Below, in pieces: positions 28,850-37,378 of a stretch of 64,000 bases of DNA. Each line of letters begins with the position of its first letter. Position 1 is the stretch's first letter. Below the pieces are notes generated by a model. It did not search any database, had not been told where the DNA came from, and worked only from the letters and a program-made list of their open reading frames with translations. Made by a program: the position numbers and the translations under genes. Source of the DNA: Actinobacteria bacterium IMCC26256 (lineage in GTDB: Bacteria; Actinomycetota; Acidimicrobiia; IMCC26256); NCBI GenBank assembly GCA_001023575.1, contig CP011489.1:2397859-2461858 (forward strand). Direction: 5' to 3'.

Positions 28850-30514
28850 TTAGGTGCTTCGGAATGCTCGTAAAGCGCTCGAGACTGTTGTGAAGTAAGC
28901 ATTCTCTCCAAGTAGAGCCGCAACTCCGTAAATAGCGAATTCGCGTCTCACGTCTTCGGGTGCATTCGCAATAACTATTTGTACGCCGCGCTCAGTTAGT
29001 TGCTCAATGAGTTCAAGCATCATCTGCCCCCCCGAATAATCAACGTCGGCGATTCCAGAAGAATCAACAACAACAACTTTGATCGTTGTGCTGGCGATCT
29101 CGGTTAAGGCGAGTACCTCGTCACGGAATCGCTCTGCATTTGCAAAGTAGATACTTGCCGAGAAGTGATAGACGACAACCCCCGGGCTAATCGGGACTCC
29201 ATTGTGAAGTGGGACCGCGTGCAAGTGGCCATCATCGGCAAGGGTTAGCACTGTGTCGTTAGGGCGATAACTCCGGCGCAGGTGGTCAATCACCGAGAGG
29301 ATCATCGCCAGAATTACTCCCTGCTCAATGCCGACGAAGACAACCGTCAACGTTGTTATGAATGCAACAAGGAATTCGTTCCTGCGCATCCTAAGAACCT
29401 GGCGAAGCCCAGCAACATCAACGAGGCCTACGCCAATCATGAATACAACACTTGCTAGAGCCGCTGTCGGCAGAGACTCAAGCGGTCTGGTGAGAGTGAG
29501 TAACACAATTACTACGACCCCTGCAGTCGATAGCATCGCTAGTTGGCTCCGGCCGCCTGCATCATCGACCATCTCAGATTTTGTTGGACTCCCGTTGACA
29601 ACAAAGGTTCCGGAGAGGCCCGCTGCGATGTTCGACAGACCAAGAGCAAGGAGGTCGCGGTTCTCATCAAGGCTCTCTCGATAACGGTTTGCATATGCGC
29701 TAGAAGTGCCTGCGCTCTGCGCCAATATCACCAAGAACATCGCACCGGCTACCCCCCATAGGTGTGGCATGGCCGACCATGCGCCGTGGGGAAATCCAAT
29801 TTTGGGCAGTCCTGATGGGACGTTGCCAAGAAGTTCAATTCCGTGTGCGGAGACGTCACTAAAGGCTCCAAGAATAATCGAAGCGACGATAGCAATCAGT
29901 GCTGCTGGAATTCTTTTGGAGATAAGGCGCGCAACGATTACAAAACATACGATCGCCGCTGACAGCCCCGCCGTCACCCATGAGATTGAACCTAAATCGC
30001 TAGGCATTGAAGCCACACCAAGCATCTTGGGTAACTGCTGCCAAGCAATATGAATTCCCACTCCCGTAAGAAATCCAATCAGCACACTACGGGATAGAAA
30101 ATCGGCAAGGAATCCAATCTGCAAGAGGCGACCAAGTATCAGGAACACGCCGGTGATGATCGCAAGCATTCCAGCGAGCGCTACGTACTGCGATGATGCA
30201 GCTGGGGCGAGCGGCGCGAGACCCGCGGCCATGATCGCCGCTGTCGCAGAGTCGCCACCAACTACGAGATGCCTCGATGATCCGAGAAGTGCGAAGACGA
30301 TGAGAGGCAAGAGAAGTGTTGCGATACCGGTCTGCACGGGCATGCCAGCGATCTGCGCGTAACCCATAACCTCGGGTATGCCGAGAGCGGCGAGGGTTAA
30401 ACCGGCAACGATGTCAGTCGATGCGCTACGGCGCGTCACCACTCCGATCCCCGCTGCGAAATTGCGATCAAACACACGACGAGCCGTAACTAGAATTTTG
30501 AACTGCTTTTTCAT
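28850..30514 (-). CDS. SulP-family anion transporter with STAS domain
   Basis: A 554-residue inner-membrane transporter. The SulP core has 10-12 helices, with GLTLAALGIPEVMGYAQIAG near residues 34-53 and GLSGTFVVNGSPTKSEM around residue 300. A C-terminal STAS domain (residues about 430-550) shows VVVVDSSGIADVDYSGGQMM. Substrate could be sulfate or another anion such as bicarbonate; the cysC gene at the left end makes sulfate attractive but far away. It runs opposite to the repeat-protein gene, sharing a 225-base intergenic region. Confidence 0.92.
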   Translation of the reverse strand: MKKQFKILVTARRVFDRNFAAGIGVVTRRSASTDIVAGLTLAALGIPEVMGYAQIAGMPVQTGIATLLLPLIVFALLGSSRHLVVGGDSATAAIMAAGLAPLAPAASSQYVALAGMLAIITGVFLILGRLLQIGFLADFLSRSVLIGFLTGVGIHIAWQQLPKMLGVASMPSDLGSISWVTAGLSAAIVCFVIVARLISKRIPAALIAIVASIILGAFSDVSAHGIELLGNVPSGLPKIGFPHGAWSAMPHLWGVAGAMFLVILAQSAGTSSAYANRYRESLDENRDLLALGLSNIAAGLSGTFVVNGSPTKSEMVDDAGGRSQLAMLSTAGVVVIVLLTLTRPLESLPTAALASVVFMIGVGLVDVAGLRQVLRMRRNEFLVAFITTLTVVFVGIEQGVILAMILSVIDHLRRSYRPNDTVLTLADDGHLHAVPLHNGVPISPGVVVYHFSASIYFANAERFRDEVLALTEIASTTIKVVVVDSSGIADVDYSGGQMMLELIEQLTERGVQIVIANAPEDVRREFAIYGVAALLGENAYFTTVSSALRAFRST

Positions 30515-30601
30515 CGCTACCGCCCTTGAAAACGCATGTATTGATGCTTTGATCCTGCAAAAAACCCAAGATTCCGCTCGAATAGTAAGCCTATTGGAGG
30601 A

Positions 30602-30623
30602 TTCTTAGGGTTCTCTTAGGTTT
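30602..30623 (+). promoter_or_regulatory. 11-base direct repeat, probable OmpR-family binding site
   Basis: TTCTTAGGGTT (30602-30612) followed directly by CTCTTAGGTTT (30613-30623): CTTAGG recurs with an 11-base step, one helical turn, as for OmpR-type response regulators. A weaker third unit may precede it (from 30591). It lies 117 bases before the repeat-protein gene, whose own neighbours are an OmpR-type regulator and sensor kinase. Confidence 0.6.
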
Positions 30624-30739
30624 ATACGCCATAATTTCTTATCTTGGACCCGCATGATGATCTTGCTAGCAAATCCGCTGGCACGCGAGACACCGATAAG
30701 TAACCGAGTCACCTGACTCCCCAACCTAAGAGGTACAGA

Positions 30740-31549
30740 ATGAGCAAGCAACCATCACCCTGGATGCGGAGAGTCGGTAGTGCCGCACTCTTTGCAACTC
30801 TCGGAGCAACAATCATTGGATTCGGAGTAGCTGGAGCAGTTGACGGCGGATCCTCTACTACTTCGAGTACAACGCCATCTGCCGCAGAGGCAGCACCGCA
30901 TCACGGTAGAGGACTCAACCTCACCGACACACAGAAGACCTGCCTAACCGAGGCTGGCATCACCAAGCCAGAGGGACGACCAACACAAGCAGAGCGTGAC
31001 GCATTCAAAGCAGCAGCCGAGACATGCGGCATCACACTCCCAACACGCCCAGAGAACGCAGGCGGTCGACTCAACCTCACCGACACACAGAAGACCTGCC
31101 TAACCGAGGCTGGCATCACCAAGCCAGAGGGACGACCAACACAAGCAGAGCGTGACGCATTCAAAGCAGCAGCCGAGACATGCGGCATCACACTCCCAAC
31201 ACGCCCAGAGAACGCAGGCGGTCGACTCAACCTCACCGACACACAGAAGACCTGCCTAACCGAGGCTGGCATCACCAAGCCAGAGGGACGACCAACACAA
31301 GCAGAGCGTGACGCATTCAAAGCAGCAGCCGAGACATGCGGCATCACACCCCCCGCACGCCCAAGTGCAGAGCCTGGTCTTGGAGCACCCGATGAGGCCC
31401 CAGGAATGGGTGGCCGCTTCGGTGACGGCCATGGACCGGGCGGACGTTTTGGCCGCGGGCCCGGTGACGGGGACCACTTCGACGGACCCGGCCCATCTGG
31501 CTCAACAGGAACTGACGGAGCACCCGTAGAGCCCACTTCCGGCTCCTAG
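30740..31549 (+). CDS. Secreted protein with three 52-residue tandem repeats
   Basis: A 269-residue exported protein of unknown function. Residues 12-35 form a signal peptide or membrane anchor (SAALFATLGATIIGFGVAGA). Residues 59 to about 203 hold three copies of a 52-residue unit starting LNLTDTQKTCLTEAGITKPE and containing two cysteines (at unit positions 10 and 38), likely a disulfide-bonded helical hairpin. The tail (215-269) is rich in Gly, Asp, Pro and His. I recall TDEQ...CL...G...KCGI-type repeats in other actinobacterial secreted proteins next to two-component systems. Its gene is followed by a strong hairpin and then such a system. Confidence 0.85.
   Translation: MSKQPSPWMRRVGSAALFATLGATIIGFGVAGAVDGGSSTTSSTTPSAAEAAPHHGRGLNLTDTQKTCLTEAGITKPEGRPTQAERDAFKAAAETCGITLPTRPENAGGRLNLTDTQKTCLTEAGITKPEGRPTQAERDAFKAAAETCGITLPTRPENAGGRLNLTDTQKTCLTEAGITKPEGRPTQAERDAFKAAAETCGITPPARPSAEPGLGAPDEAPGMGGRFGDGHGPGGRFGRGPGDGDHFDGPGPSGSTGTDGAPVEPTSGS
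30914..31348 (+). repeat. Three tandem 156-base coding repeats
   Basis: Units at 30914-31069, 31070-31225 and 31226 onward. The first two are identical over all 156 bases as far as I can compare; the third is identical for about 123 bases and then diverges (ACACCCCCCG in place of ACACTCCCAA). Identity at silent positions points to recent duplication or gene conversion. The copy number may differ between strains. Confidence 0.92.
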
Positions 31550-31572
31550 GTAAATAACAAGTACCCCCGCAC

Positions 31573-31610
31573 GCGAGGCCGGTTGCGATCCCCGTCGTAT
31601 CCGGCCTCGC
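31573..31610 (+). terminator. Strong hairpin after the repeat-protein gene
   Basis: GCGAGGCCGG (31573-31582) pairs perfectly with CCGGCCTCGC (31601-31610) around an 18-base loop. It follows the stop codon by 23 bases and precedes the response-regulator gene by 31. No T run follows, so it may be a partial terminator or 3'-end stabiliser that lowers expression of the downstream genes. Confidence 0.7.
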
Positions 31611-31641
31611 TGCGCGCGGAGATTCGGTAAGGATGTGAGAA

Positions 31642-32319
31642 ATGAAGATTCTTCTTGTTGATGACGACCCCGGCATACGCCTCACCGTGCAGCGCTCTCT
31701 TGAGTTTGAGGGGTACAGAGTCACGACTGCGGAGGACGGCGAGGCGGCGCTCATCGCGATTGCGGCAGCACAGTATGACTGCGTGATTCTTGATATCTCA
31801 ATGCCGCGTCTCGATGGCCTTGGGGTCTGCCGTCGCCTTCGCCAAGATGGCAATGACATTCCAGTGCTTGTTCTCACCGCGCGCCAGCAGGTCGCCGATC
31901 GCGTATCTGGCCTCGATGCCGGTGCTGATGACTACTTGGCGAAACCATTCGCACTTGAAGAACTACTTGCGCGTGTACGCGCGCTGCTTCGCCGCAGGCC
32001 GGTAGGTGAAGTGCCTGGAGAGGTGCTTCGTGTCGGCGATCTAGAGATGGACCTTGACTCTCATCGCGCAACGCGTTCGGGGGTTCCCATAGACCTGACG
32101 CGTACCGAGTGGAGTCTGTTAGAGGAATTAGTTCGCAACTCCGGAATTGTCCTCTCGCGAGATTTGTTATCTGACCGCATCTGGGGTCAAGACTTTGGAA
32201 CCGCTGCATCGCTAGATGTTTACATCGGATATATACGTCGTAAGACTGAGGCCGATGGAGCGACTCGACTAATACAGACCGTGCGCGGCATTGGTTTTGT
32301 CGCCAGAGTTGAGAAATGA
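31642..32319 (+). CDS. OmpR-family response regulator
   Basis: A 225-residue DNA-binding regulator. The receiver domain (1-118) has the acidic pair in LLVDDDPGI, the phosphorylation site aspartate in DCVILDISMPRLDG (about residue 51), T in VLTARQ and K in YLAKPF. The C-terminal winged helix (128-222) includes RTEWSLLEELVRNSG and VDVYIGYIRRKTE-like SLDVYIGYIRRKTE, then VRGIGFVA. Its stop overlaps the kinase start (ATGA). The probable target is the direct repeat at 30602. Confidence 0.95.
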   Translation: MKILLVDDDPGIRLTVQRSLEFEGYRVTTAEDGEAALIAIAAAQYDCVILDISMPRLDGLGVCRRLRQDGNDIPVLVLTARQQVADRVSGLDAGADDYLAKPFALEELLARVRALLRRRPVGEVPGEVLRVGDLEMDLDSHRATRSGVPIDLTRTEWSLLEELVRNSGIVLSRDLLSDRIWGQDFGTAASLDVYIGYIRRKTEADGATRLIQTVRGIGFVARVEK

Positions 32320-33806
32320 CGCTCCGCACTCGACTAACCCTGACTGTTGTAATTACCGTTCTTTTCGCAGGTATAGGCATTGCAGCGATTGGGTCATGGG
32401 CCACTCGCCACGAGTTGTATCGATCTGCAGAGCAGACAATGCAGAGAGAGATCGCTCGGTTGGTAGACCGACCGGCGTTTGCACGCTCACGCCTCATCGA
32501 GCAGTTCCAGCGCAGCGATGCAGGGGTCGGCATTACCGGCACCACTGGTACCAATCCCTTAGGTGGAGGTGCCAGACCCAATGCGCTAACAGGGCCAAAC
32601 GGCCAACCCCCGCGCGGTCCAGGCGGTCAGCGCGGTCCAGGCGGTCAGCGCAACCCCAACAATGCACCACAGTTGCTCCCTCAAGACCGATCCATTCAAG
32701 ACCTTGCTCGCGATGGCAACGTAATCCTCAGCGTCGGGTCAATCGTCATACCTGTTGACTCAACTGATATTCAGATCGCTTCAAGTGGGGGATCGAGAAC
32801 GCGCACCCTCGACTCCAATGGAATCCACATCATGGTTGTAACTGAGGGTGGCATAGGTGGCGGAGCGGTGCAGATTGCGCGTGACCTAACCGAGATTGAC
32901 GCAGCGCTGATCCGAATAAGAAATCTCGCGGCTCTCATCTGTGCGTTGGGTGTTGCATTAGCTGCGATTATCGGACTTGTTATGACGCGTAAGGCCCTGA
33001 AGCCGGTTGAAGAACTGACTGATGATGTTGAGCGCAGAGCCACAGACCCTGATGACTTGTCGCCTCTTCCAACCCCTGAGCGATCTGATGAGGTCGGAAG
33101 ACTAACTGCGAGTTATAACTCGCTATTAGCGGCGCTCGCAGGTTCGCGCGAGCAGCAGAGAGCGCTTGTTGCAGATGCAAGCCACGAACTCCGCACACCC
33201 ATTACCTCTCTTCGAACGTCAATCGAGTTACTTCATCGTGCACCTGATTTAGATGAAGCAACTCGCCGAGAACTAATAGCAAACTCCGTTGAGGAGTTAG
33301 AGGAGCTAACCCACCTAGTTAATGAAATTGTTGAACTCGCAGTAGTCGGATCTTCAGATGCTCCATTTGACACATGCGAATTGGATGAGCTGGTTGAGAA
33401 TGTTGTAATTCGAGCGCGGCGGCGAACCACGAGCGAGATTGCATTTACCTCAACTTCATGCTCAGTAAGCGGGTGCCCCGCGCGTATTGAGCGAGCGGTC
33501 AATAACCTCCTAGAGAACGCCATTAAGTGGAGTCCGCCAGGGGCCCCTATTGAGGTAACGGTTGCAGCCGGTCGAGTTATGGTGCGCGACCACGGACCAG
33601 GTATTGCTGCCGAGGATCGGACCCGAGTCTTTGAGAGATTTGCTCGCGGGCGTGATGCAGAGAAGGTCGCAGGCTCCGGACTCGGGCTCGCAATCGTCTC
33701 GCAGGTTGCCAAGGAGCACTCGGGGAGAGCCTGGGTAGAGGCGCCAGAGGATGGCGGAACTCTCGCAATCATCGAGTTTCCTGTATTGACATCGTTCGTG
33801 CCATAA
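32316..33806 (+). CDS. Sensor histidine kinase
   Basis: A 496-residue membrane kinase paired with the preceding regulator. TM1 spans residues about 7-28; the outer domain (29-200) contains a Pro/Gly-rich stretch (GGARPNALTGPNGQPPRGPG, residues about 88-107) with a repeated PGGQRG unit. TM2 (about 205-227) leads into HAMP, HisKA with the phospho-histidine in DASHELRTPITSLR (residue about 289), and HATPase with NLLENAIKWS, DHGPGI and GSGLGLAIVS. The signal is unknown; the outer low-complexity loop might meet the secreted repeat protein. Confidence 0.94.
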   Translation: MTLRTRLTLTVVITVLFAGIGIAAIGSWATRHELYRSAEQTMQREIARLVDRPAFARSRLIEQFQRSDAGVGITGTTGTNPLGGGARPNALTGPNGQPPRGPGGQRGPGGQRNPNNAPQLLPQDRSIQDLARDGNVILSVGSIVIPVDSTDIQIASSGGSRTRTLDSNGIHIMVVTEGGIGGGAVQIARDLTEIDAALIRIRNLAALICALGVALAAIIGLVMTRKALKPVEELTDDVERRATDPDDLSPLPTPERSDEVGRLTASYNSLLAALAGSREQQRALVADASHELRTPITSLRTSIELLHRAPDLDEATRRELIANSVEELEELTHLVNEIVELAVVGSSDAPFDTCELDELVENVVIRARRRTTSEIAFTSTSCSVSGCPARIERAVNNLLENAIKWSPPGAPIEVTVAAGRVMVRDHGPGIAAEDRTRVFERFARGRDAEKVAGSGLGLAIVSQVAKEHSGRAWVEAPEDGGTLAIIEFPVLTSFVP

Positions 33807-33821
33807 CTTAGGGTCCGCGTC

Positions 33822-34559
33822 ATGACACGACGCGTAGCCCTCATCAATAATGGCAAGCAATATGCCGGACCAGCACTAGCCCGTGAGTTTGCAGCTCGCG
33901 GCCACGACATTGTTCTGGCGATGCCCGCCGATGGTTTAGTTGCAGAGCTTGAGGCTCTCGGAGCAACCGTCGAGGTAGTCGACGGCAAAATCGATATCTC
34001 CAACGCCGGGGACGCTCAGAAACTTGTAGATGCCGGCATAGCGCGCTTTGGTCGCATCGATACTGCTGTGATGTTCTCCGGGCAGATCATCATCGGAAGG
34101 TTCCTCAACTCCACCATCGATCAACTCCACAACATTGTGCACACCTGCCTAGATGCTCCGTATGAGTTCCTAAAAGCAGTTGTTCCGCCAATGGTGAATC
34201 AAGGAGATGGCCAGGTACTCGTCATCACGAGTGCCGCTGGTGCTCGCCCAACACCCGGAGCGCCTCTCTACTCATCGGTGCGCGCTGGCGCAACGATGAT
34301 GACCAAAAACGTCGCCGATGAGGTTGCCTCAACCGGTGTACAGGTAAATGCATGCGGGACCAACTTCATGGACTTCCCTGAGTTTCGCAAGGCAGCCGGT
34401 GCTGATGATCCTGAGCGTCGTGCCTTTATCGAATCACAGGTCCCAATGGGGAGACTCGGCACGATGGAGGAGTTCGCAGCATTCTGCATGACCTTCCTCG
34501 ACGGAACCTCGCGCTTCACAACCGGTCAGTACATCTCATATGCAGGTGGCTGGGCGTAA
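33822..34559 (+). CDS. Short-chain dehydrogenase-like protein with altered motifs
   Basis: 245 residues with the SDR fold order. The dinucleotide loop reads INNGKQYAGPALA in place of TGxxxGxG, NAG is replaced by FSG (residue about 86), Ser137 is present, and the catalytic pair is Tyr150 with Arg154 (YSSVR) in place of YxxxK. The usual C-terminal FLDGTSRFTTGQYISYAGGWA is conserved in style (GQ.I...GG). The loss of the lysine and of the glycine pattern suggests a different cofactor mode or no redox activity. It follows the kinase gene by 15 bases but has no obvious link to it. Confidence 0.82.
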   Translation: MTRRVALINNGKQYAGPALAREFAARGHDIVLAMPADGLVAELEALGATVEVVDGKIDISNAGDAQKLVDAGIARFGRIDTAVMFSGQIIIGRFLNSTIDQLHNIVHTCLDAPYEFLKAVVPPMVNQGDGQVLVITSAAGARPTPGAPLYSSVRAGATMMTKNVADEVASTGVQVNACGTNFMDFPEFRKAAGADDPERRAFIESQVPMGRLGTMEEFAAFCMTFLDGTSRFTTGQYISYAGGWA

Positions 34560-34603
34560 TAACGCACAACTAGAAAACTCAATCTCGAGGCGCTCTGCCC
34601 TAT

Positions 34604-34846
34604 TTAGAGTGCGGCGAGCGCGGCTACTCCAGCCACGAGCATCAGCAGGCCTAGAAGCATGAACGCTAGAGTTCTCCCTATCGGCGCCGCAATCAACTCT
34701 TCGCCCTTTTTCGCCCCTCCAACGGTCTTGCCTGAGGCCGCCTTGGCATCTCTGCGTCTCCGAAGAAGGGCGTAGCCATTCCCGAATAGCAGCGCCGCTC
34801 CGATCGCAGCCACCATTTCTCTAAGGACCTGATCGTAGAAGTTCAC
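34604..34846 (-). CDS. Small two-helix membrane protein
   Basis: 80 residues. The N-terminal half has one hydrophobic segment (MVAAIGAALLFGNGYALL) followed by a basic cluster (RRRRDAK), and the C terminus has a second one (LAFMLLGLLMLVAGVAALAAL). The gene is divergent from nucS with a 44-base gap. I do not recognise a family; such small proteins are common beside actinobacterial nucS or ATP synthase genes, but no role is evident. Confidence 0.6.
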   Translation of the reverse strand: MNFYDQVLREMVAAIGAALLFGNGYALLRRRRDAKAASGKTVGGAKKGEELIAAPIGRTLAFMLLGLLMLVAGVAALAAL

Positions 34847-34890
34847 CCACGAAGCGTACCTAGTGGGGCTGCCCGTGATAGCACAGGCAC

Positions 34891-35550
34891 ATGCGTTTGA
34901 TTGTGGCGCGATGCAGCGTTGAGTACGAGGGTCGTTTAGGGGCGCGCATGGCAGAGGCCGTGCGGCTCATTGTGCTCAAGGCCGATGGCTCTATCGCAAT
35001 TCACTGCGACTCCAAGGCCTATAAACCGCTTAACTGGATGACACCCCCCTGCAGCATCTTTGAGTCTGAGGGGATGATTGTTGCTGAGAATCCTAAGGGC
35101 GAGACTCTTCGGGTAACGCTTCTAGAGGTACACCATGACCACAGCGTCGACCTCGGCGATGAGCCTGGGCTCGAGAAGGACGGAGACGAAGCCGAGCTGC
35201 AGGTATTGATCGCAGCGCGTGTCGAGTCGCTCAAGCCTGGACTTACGCTCATACGACGCGAGTACCCAACTGACATCGGCCCTGTAGACCTTCTCTGTCG
35301 CGACGATGAAGGCAATGCAGTGGTTGTCGAGATCAAGCGTATCGGCGAGATCGCAGGTGTTGAGCAACTGCTTCGCTATCAAGAACGCTTAGACCTCGAT
35401 ACGCGTCTTGCCCCTACTCGCGGCATGTTCGTAGCCACGCGCATCAAGCCTCAGGCAAAAGTATTCGCGGAGAGTCGCGGAATTGAGTGCGTAGAGATCG
35501 AACTAGACGAACTACGCGGCCACGACCTGCCGAGGATGCGCCTTTTTTAG
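34891..35550 (+). CDS. nucS: Mismatch-specific endonuclease NucS/EndoMS
   Basis: Cuts both strands at mismatches in the non-MutS repair pathway of actinobacteria and archaea. The 219 residues have the N-terminal DNA-binding half (MRLIVARCSVEYEGRL) and the RecB-like nuclease half with Asp133 (GPVDLL), Glu147 and Lys149 (VVVEIKR), matching the D-E-K site of archaeal NucS. The end RMRLF resembles a sliding-clamp-binding peptide. It overlaps the convergent glycosyltransferase gene by four bases. No mutS/mutL is in the window. Confidence 0.95.
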   Translation: MRLIVARCSVEYEGRLGARMAEAVRLIVLKADGSIAIHCDSKAYKPLNWMTPPCSIFESEGMIVAENPKGETLRVTLLEVHHDHSVDLGDEPGLEKDGDEAELQVLIAARVESLKPGLTLIRREYPTDIGPVDLLCRDDEGNAVVVEIKRIGEIAGVEQLLRYQERLDLDTRLAPTRGMFVATRIKPQAKVFAESRGIECVEIELDELRGHDLPRMRLF

Positions 35551-37343
35551 TTACTTGAACTCAGGCTGTCGTGAGCCTTACGTATCGCATCGCGAGCGTC
35601 TTGGATCGCCTTCCCGCTGAGTAGCGCATCAAAACTTGGAAGCCCCGCATTCGAAGCAAGAGTCGTATTCATATAGCGCTTGCGAACTGCCGCAAGAGAG
35701 AACGGCACCCCTCGCCTATCGCTTTCAATTGCAACAAATGCAATCTGAGCGCCCAGCACCCGAGCCTCAACAAGTGACTCGCTCACAGCAAGCGCTGCCC
35801 TTGACGCCGTGGCTCCCTCGCTACCACCCAGCCGAGGAGCATTTAAATGAAGCTCTCGATCCAAATTTTCGAGTGCAGTGATTCCTGTAGTTGGATTGAA
35901 CTCCAAAGCGTTGGCTCTCGTTACCGGATACTCACTCTGAAGTCTTTTTGTCTCCATCGCTGTGCTCTCAATTGACTTGCTGACTCCACTTCGAGCATCA
36001 CTAATTACTCGTTCACGTAATAAATATGAAGAACAAAAAATGAAGACCAAGAGTGCCCCGATAACCGGCCAGAACCTAGGTGATGAAGACTCGGGAGGAG
36101 ATGCTGCGGATTGGGCAGACGGAGCGAGGGGGTCACGCCGCTTATCGCGCAGTGAAGCCAGCGCAGTTGGATCTTTGCGAACCCGCCATAGCGCCCATGC
36201 CCCTCCACAGCCTAAATACATAGCGAGATCAAACGGAGAACGAAGTCTAGGAGCCACTATTGAGAAAAGGCTTGTCGCCATGAGTAGCACTGCAGAGCCA
36301 AGTATTAGCAATGCTCCACGTCGTCGCAGGGTTAAAACAAGCCCGATTGTGCCGATAATTGTAATTGGCCAGATTAACCAGAAGGTGTTATTTCTAACCT
36401 CCACGTTGCGGCCATCAAACTTCTCCGCAAGCTGGTTCTGCCCATAATCAAGCTCAAACCAAGCTAAGAAGTTCCTCTTTGTAACATTAAGCACTACCTC
36501 GGGGTGAGCACGAAAATTTGTTGTCCCGAGTTTTAGTAATGCTTTATCCCAGGCAGCATCGTCGCCTGCGAGGTAGACGTAGGGATCAAATCGGTTATCG
36601 GAGTATGCATCTGCAAAATCGCGGCCATGATTTGAAAACTCTGAGTATCGAGCCGAGACATTAAAACCATTAGAGGTGTTTAAGGTTGGCTCGCCAATTA
36701 GCAGTTCATTTCTGATTATCCAAGGAAGTATTACTAAGAGCGTTACAGCGCTAAATCGCAATGCACGACGCCAACCAAATTGCCAGACAACCCAAGCAAT
36801 CAAAAACAGTGCTAGCAATTGCGCGCTTGGCTTCGTAAGCATAAGGAGCCCTAGAGATATCGCTGCCAGCAGAGGCCGTGAGCGAACTAGATACCACCAC
36901 GTGGCTAAAAGAAGTAGGAGAGCGAGGGGCTCTGAAAGCACTGTCGTGTCGTTCGCTATTAGGGCCGGAGAGAGTGCGGCAATGCCGCCGGCAACAATCC
37001 CGGCCTCTCTCCGCCAAATTTGATTGGCTAAAAGAGCACAGAGCAGAACAACCCCAATGCCGATTGCGATATTTAAAATCTGGGCATAAATAACAGAGGA
37101 GCCTGTTGCTGAGAAAAGGCTCCCCAATAAAGCCGGATAAAGAGGTGGTCGAAAGGCGCTCGGGTGAACGTATGCGAATGGCCACTGAATGGAGAGCCCA
37201 TCCCCATTTGAGAAGGCCCTTGCTAATTGCATGTACTGGTCTGCATCCTTATCAGGGATGTAATTAGGGATAGCGAAGAGCAAATAAAGGACGCGTGCCA
37301 GCCCAGCCAATACACCTAAGAAAAGAATTATTCGTCGAGACAT
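35547..37343 (-). CDS. GT39/ArnT-like membrane glycosyltransferase
   Basis: A 598-residue membrane protein using a polyprenyl-phosphate sugar, by family. The first outer loop has IPDKDADQYMQLARAF with the conserved acidic residues, followed by FRPPLYPALLG and ten or more helices up to residue about 390. The remaining 200 residues are mostly soluble, after one further helix at about 418-438, and include helical stretches. Start at ATG 37343 (MSRRIILFLGV); a TTG at 37352 would add three residues. The acceptor could be a protein or lipid; nothing nearby decides. No partner glycan genes are adjacent. Confidence 0.82.
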   Translation of the reverse strand: MSRRIILFLGVLAGLARVLYLLFAIPNYIPDKDADQYMQLARAFSNGDGLSIQWPFAYVHPSAFRPPLYPALLGSLFSATGSSVIYAQILNIAIGIGVVLLCALLANQIWRREAGIVAGGIAALSPALIANDTTVLSEPLALLLLLATWWYLVRSRPLLAAISLGLLMLTKPSAQLLALFLIAWVVWQFGWRRALRFSAVTLLVILPWIIRNELLIGEPTLNTSNGFNVSARYSEFSNHGRDFADAYSDNRFDPYVYLAGDDAAWDKALLKLGTTNFRAHPEVVLNVTKRNFLAWFELDYGQNQLAEKFDGRNVEVRNNTFWLIWPITIIGTIGLVLTLRRRGALLILGSAVLLMATSLFSIVAPRLRSPFDLAMYLGCGGAWALWRVRKDPTALASLRDKRRDPLAPSAQSAASPPESSSPRFWPVIGALLVFIFCSSYLLRERVISDARSGVSKSIESTAMETKRLQSEYPVTRANALEFNPTTGITALENLDRELHLNAPRLGGSEGATASRAALAVSESLVEARVLGAQIAFVAIESDRRGVPFSLAAVRKRYMNTTLASNAGLPSFDALLSGKAIQDARDAIRKAHDSLSSSN

Positions 37344-37378
37344 CTGTATCAAGTCTGACTTGAAAAATAAATGCGCGA

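Noticed and set aside
30914..31348. CRISPR array
   Set aside because: The 156-base units are adjacent, coding and lack spacers.
30901..31536. Long antisense frame opposite the repeat-protein gene
   Set aside because: It is a shadow created by the in-frame codon pattern of the three repeats and has no family features, signal peptide or spacing of its own.
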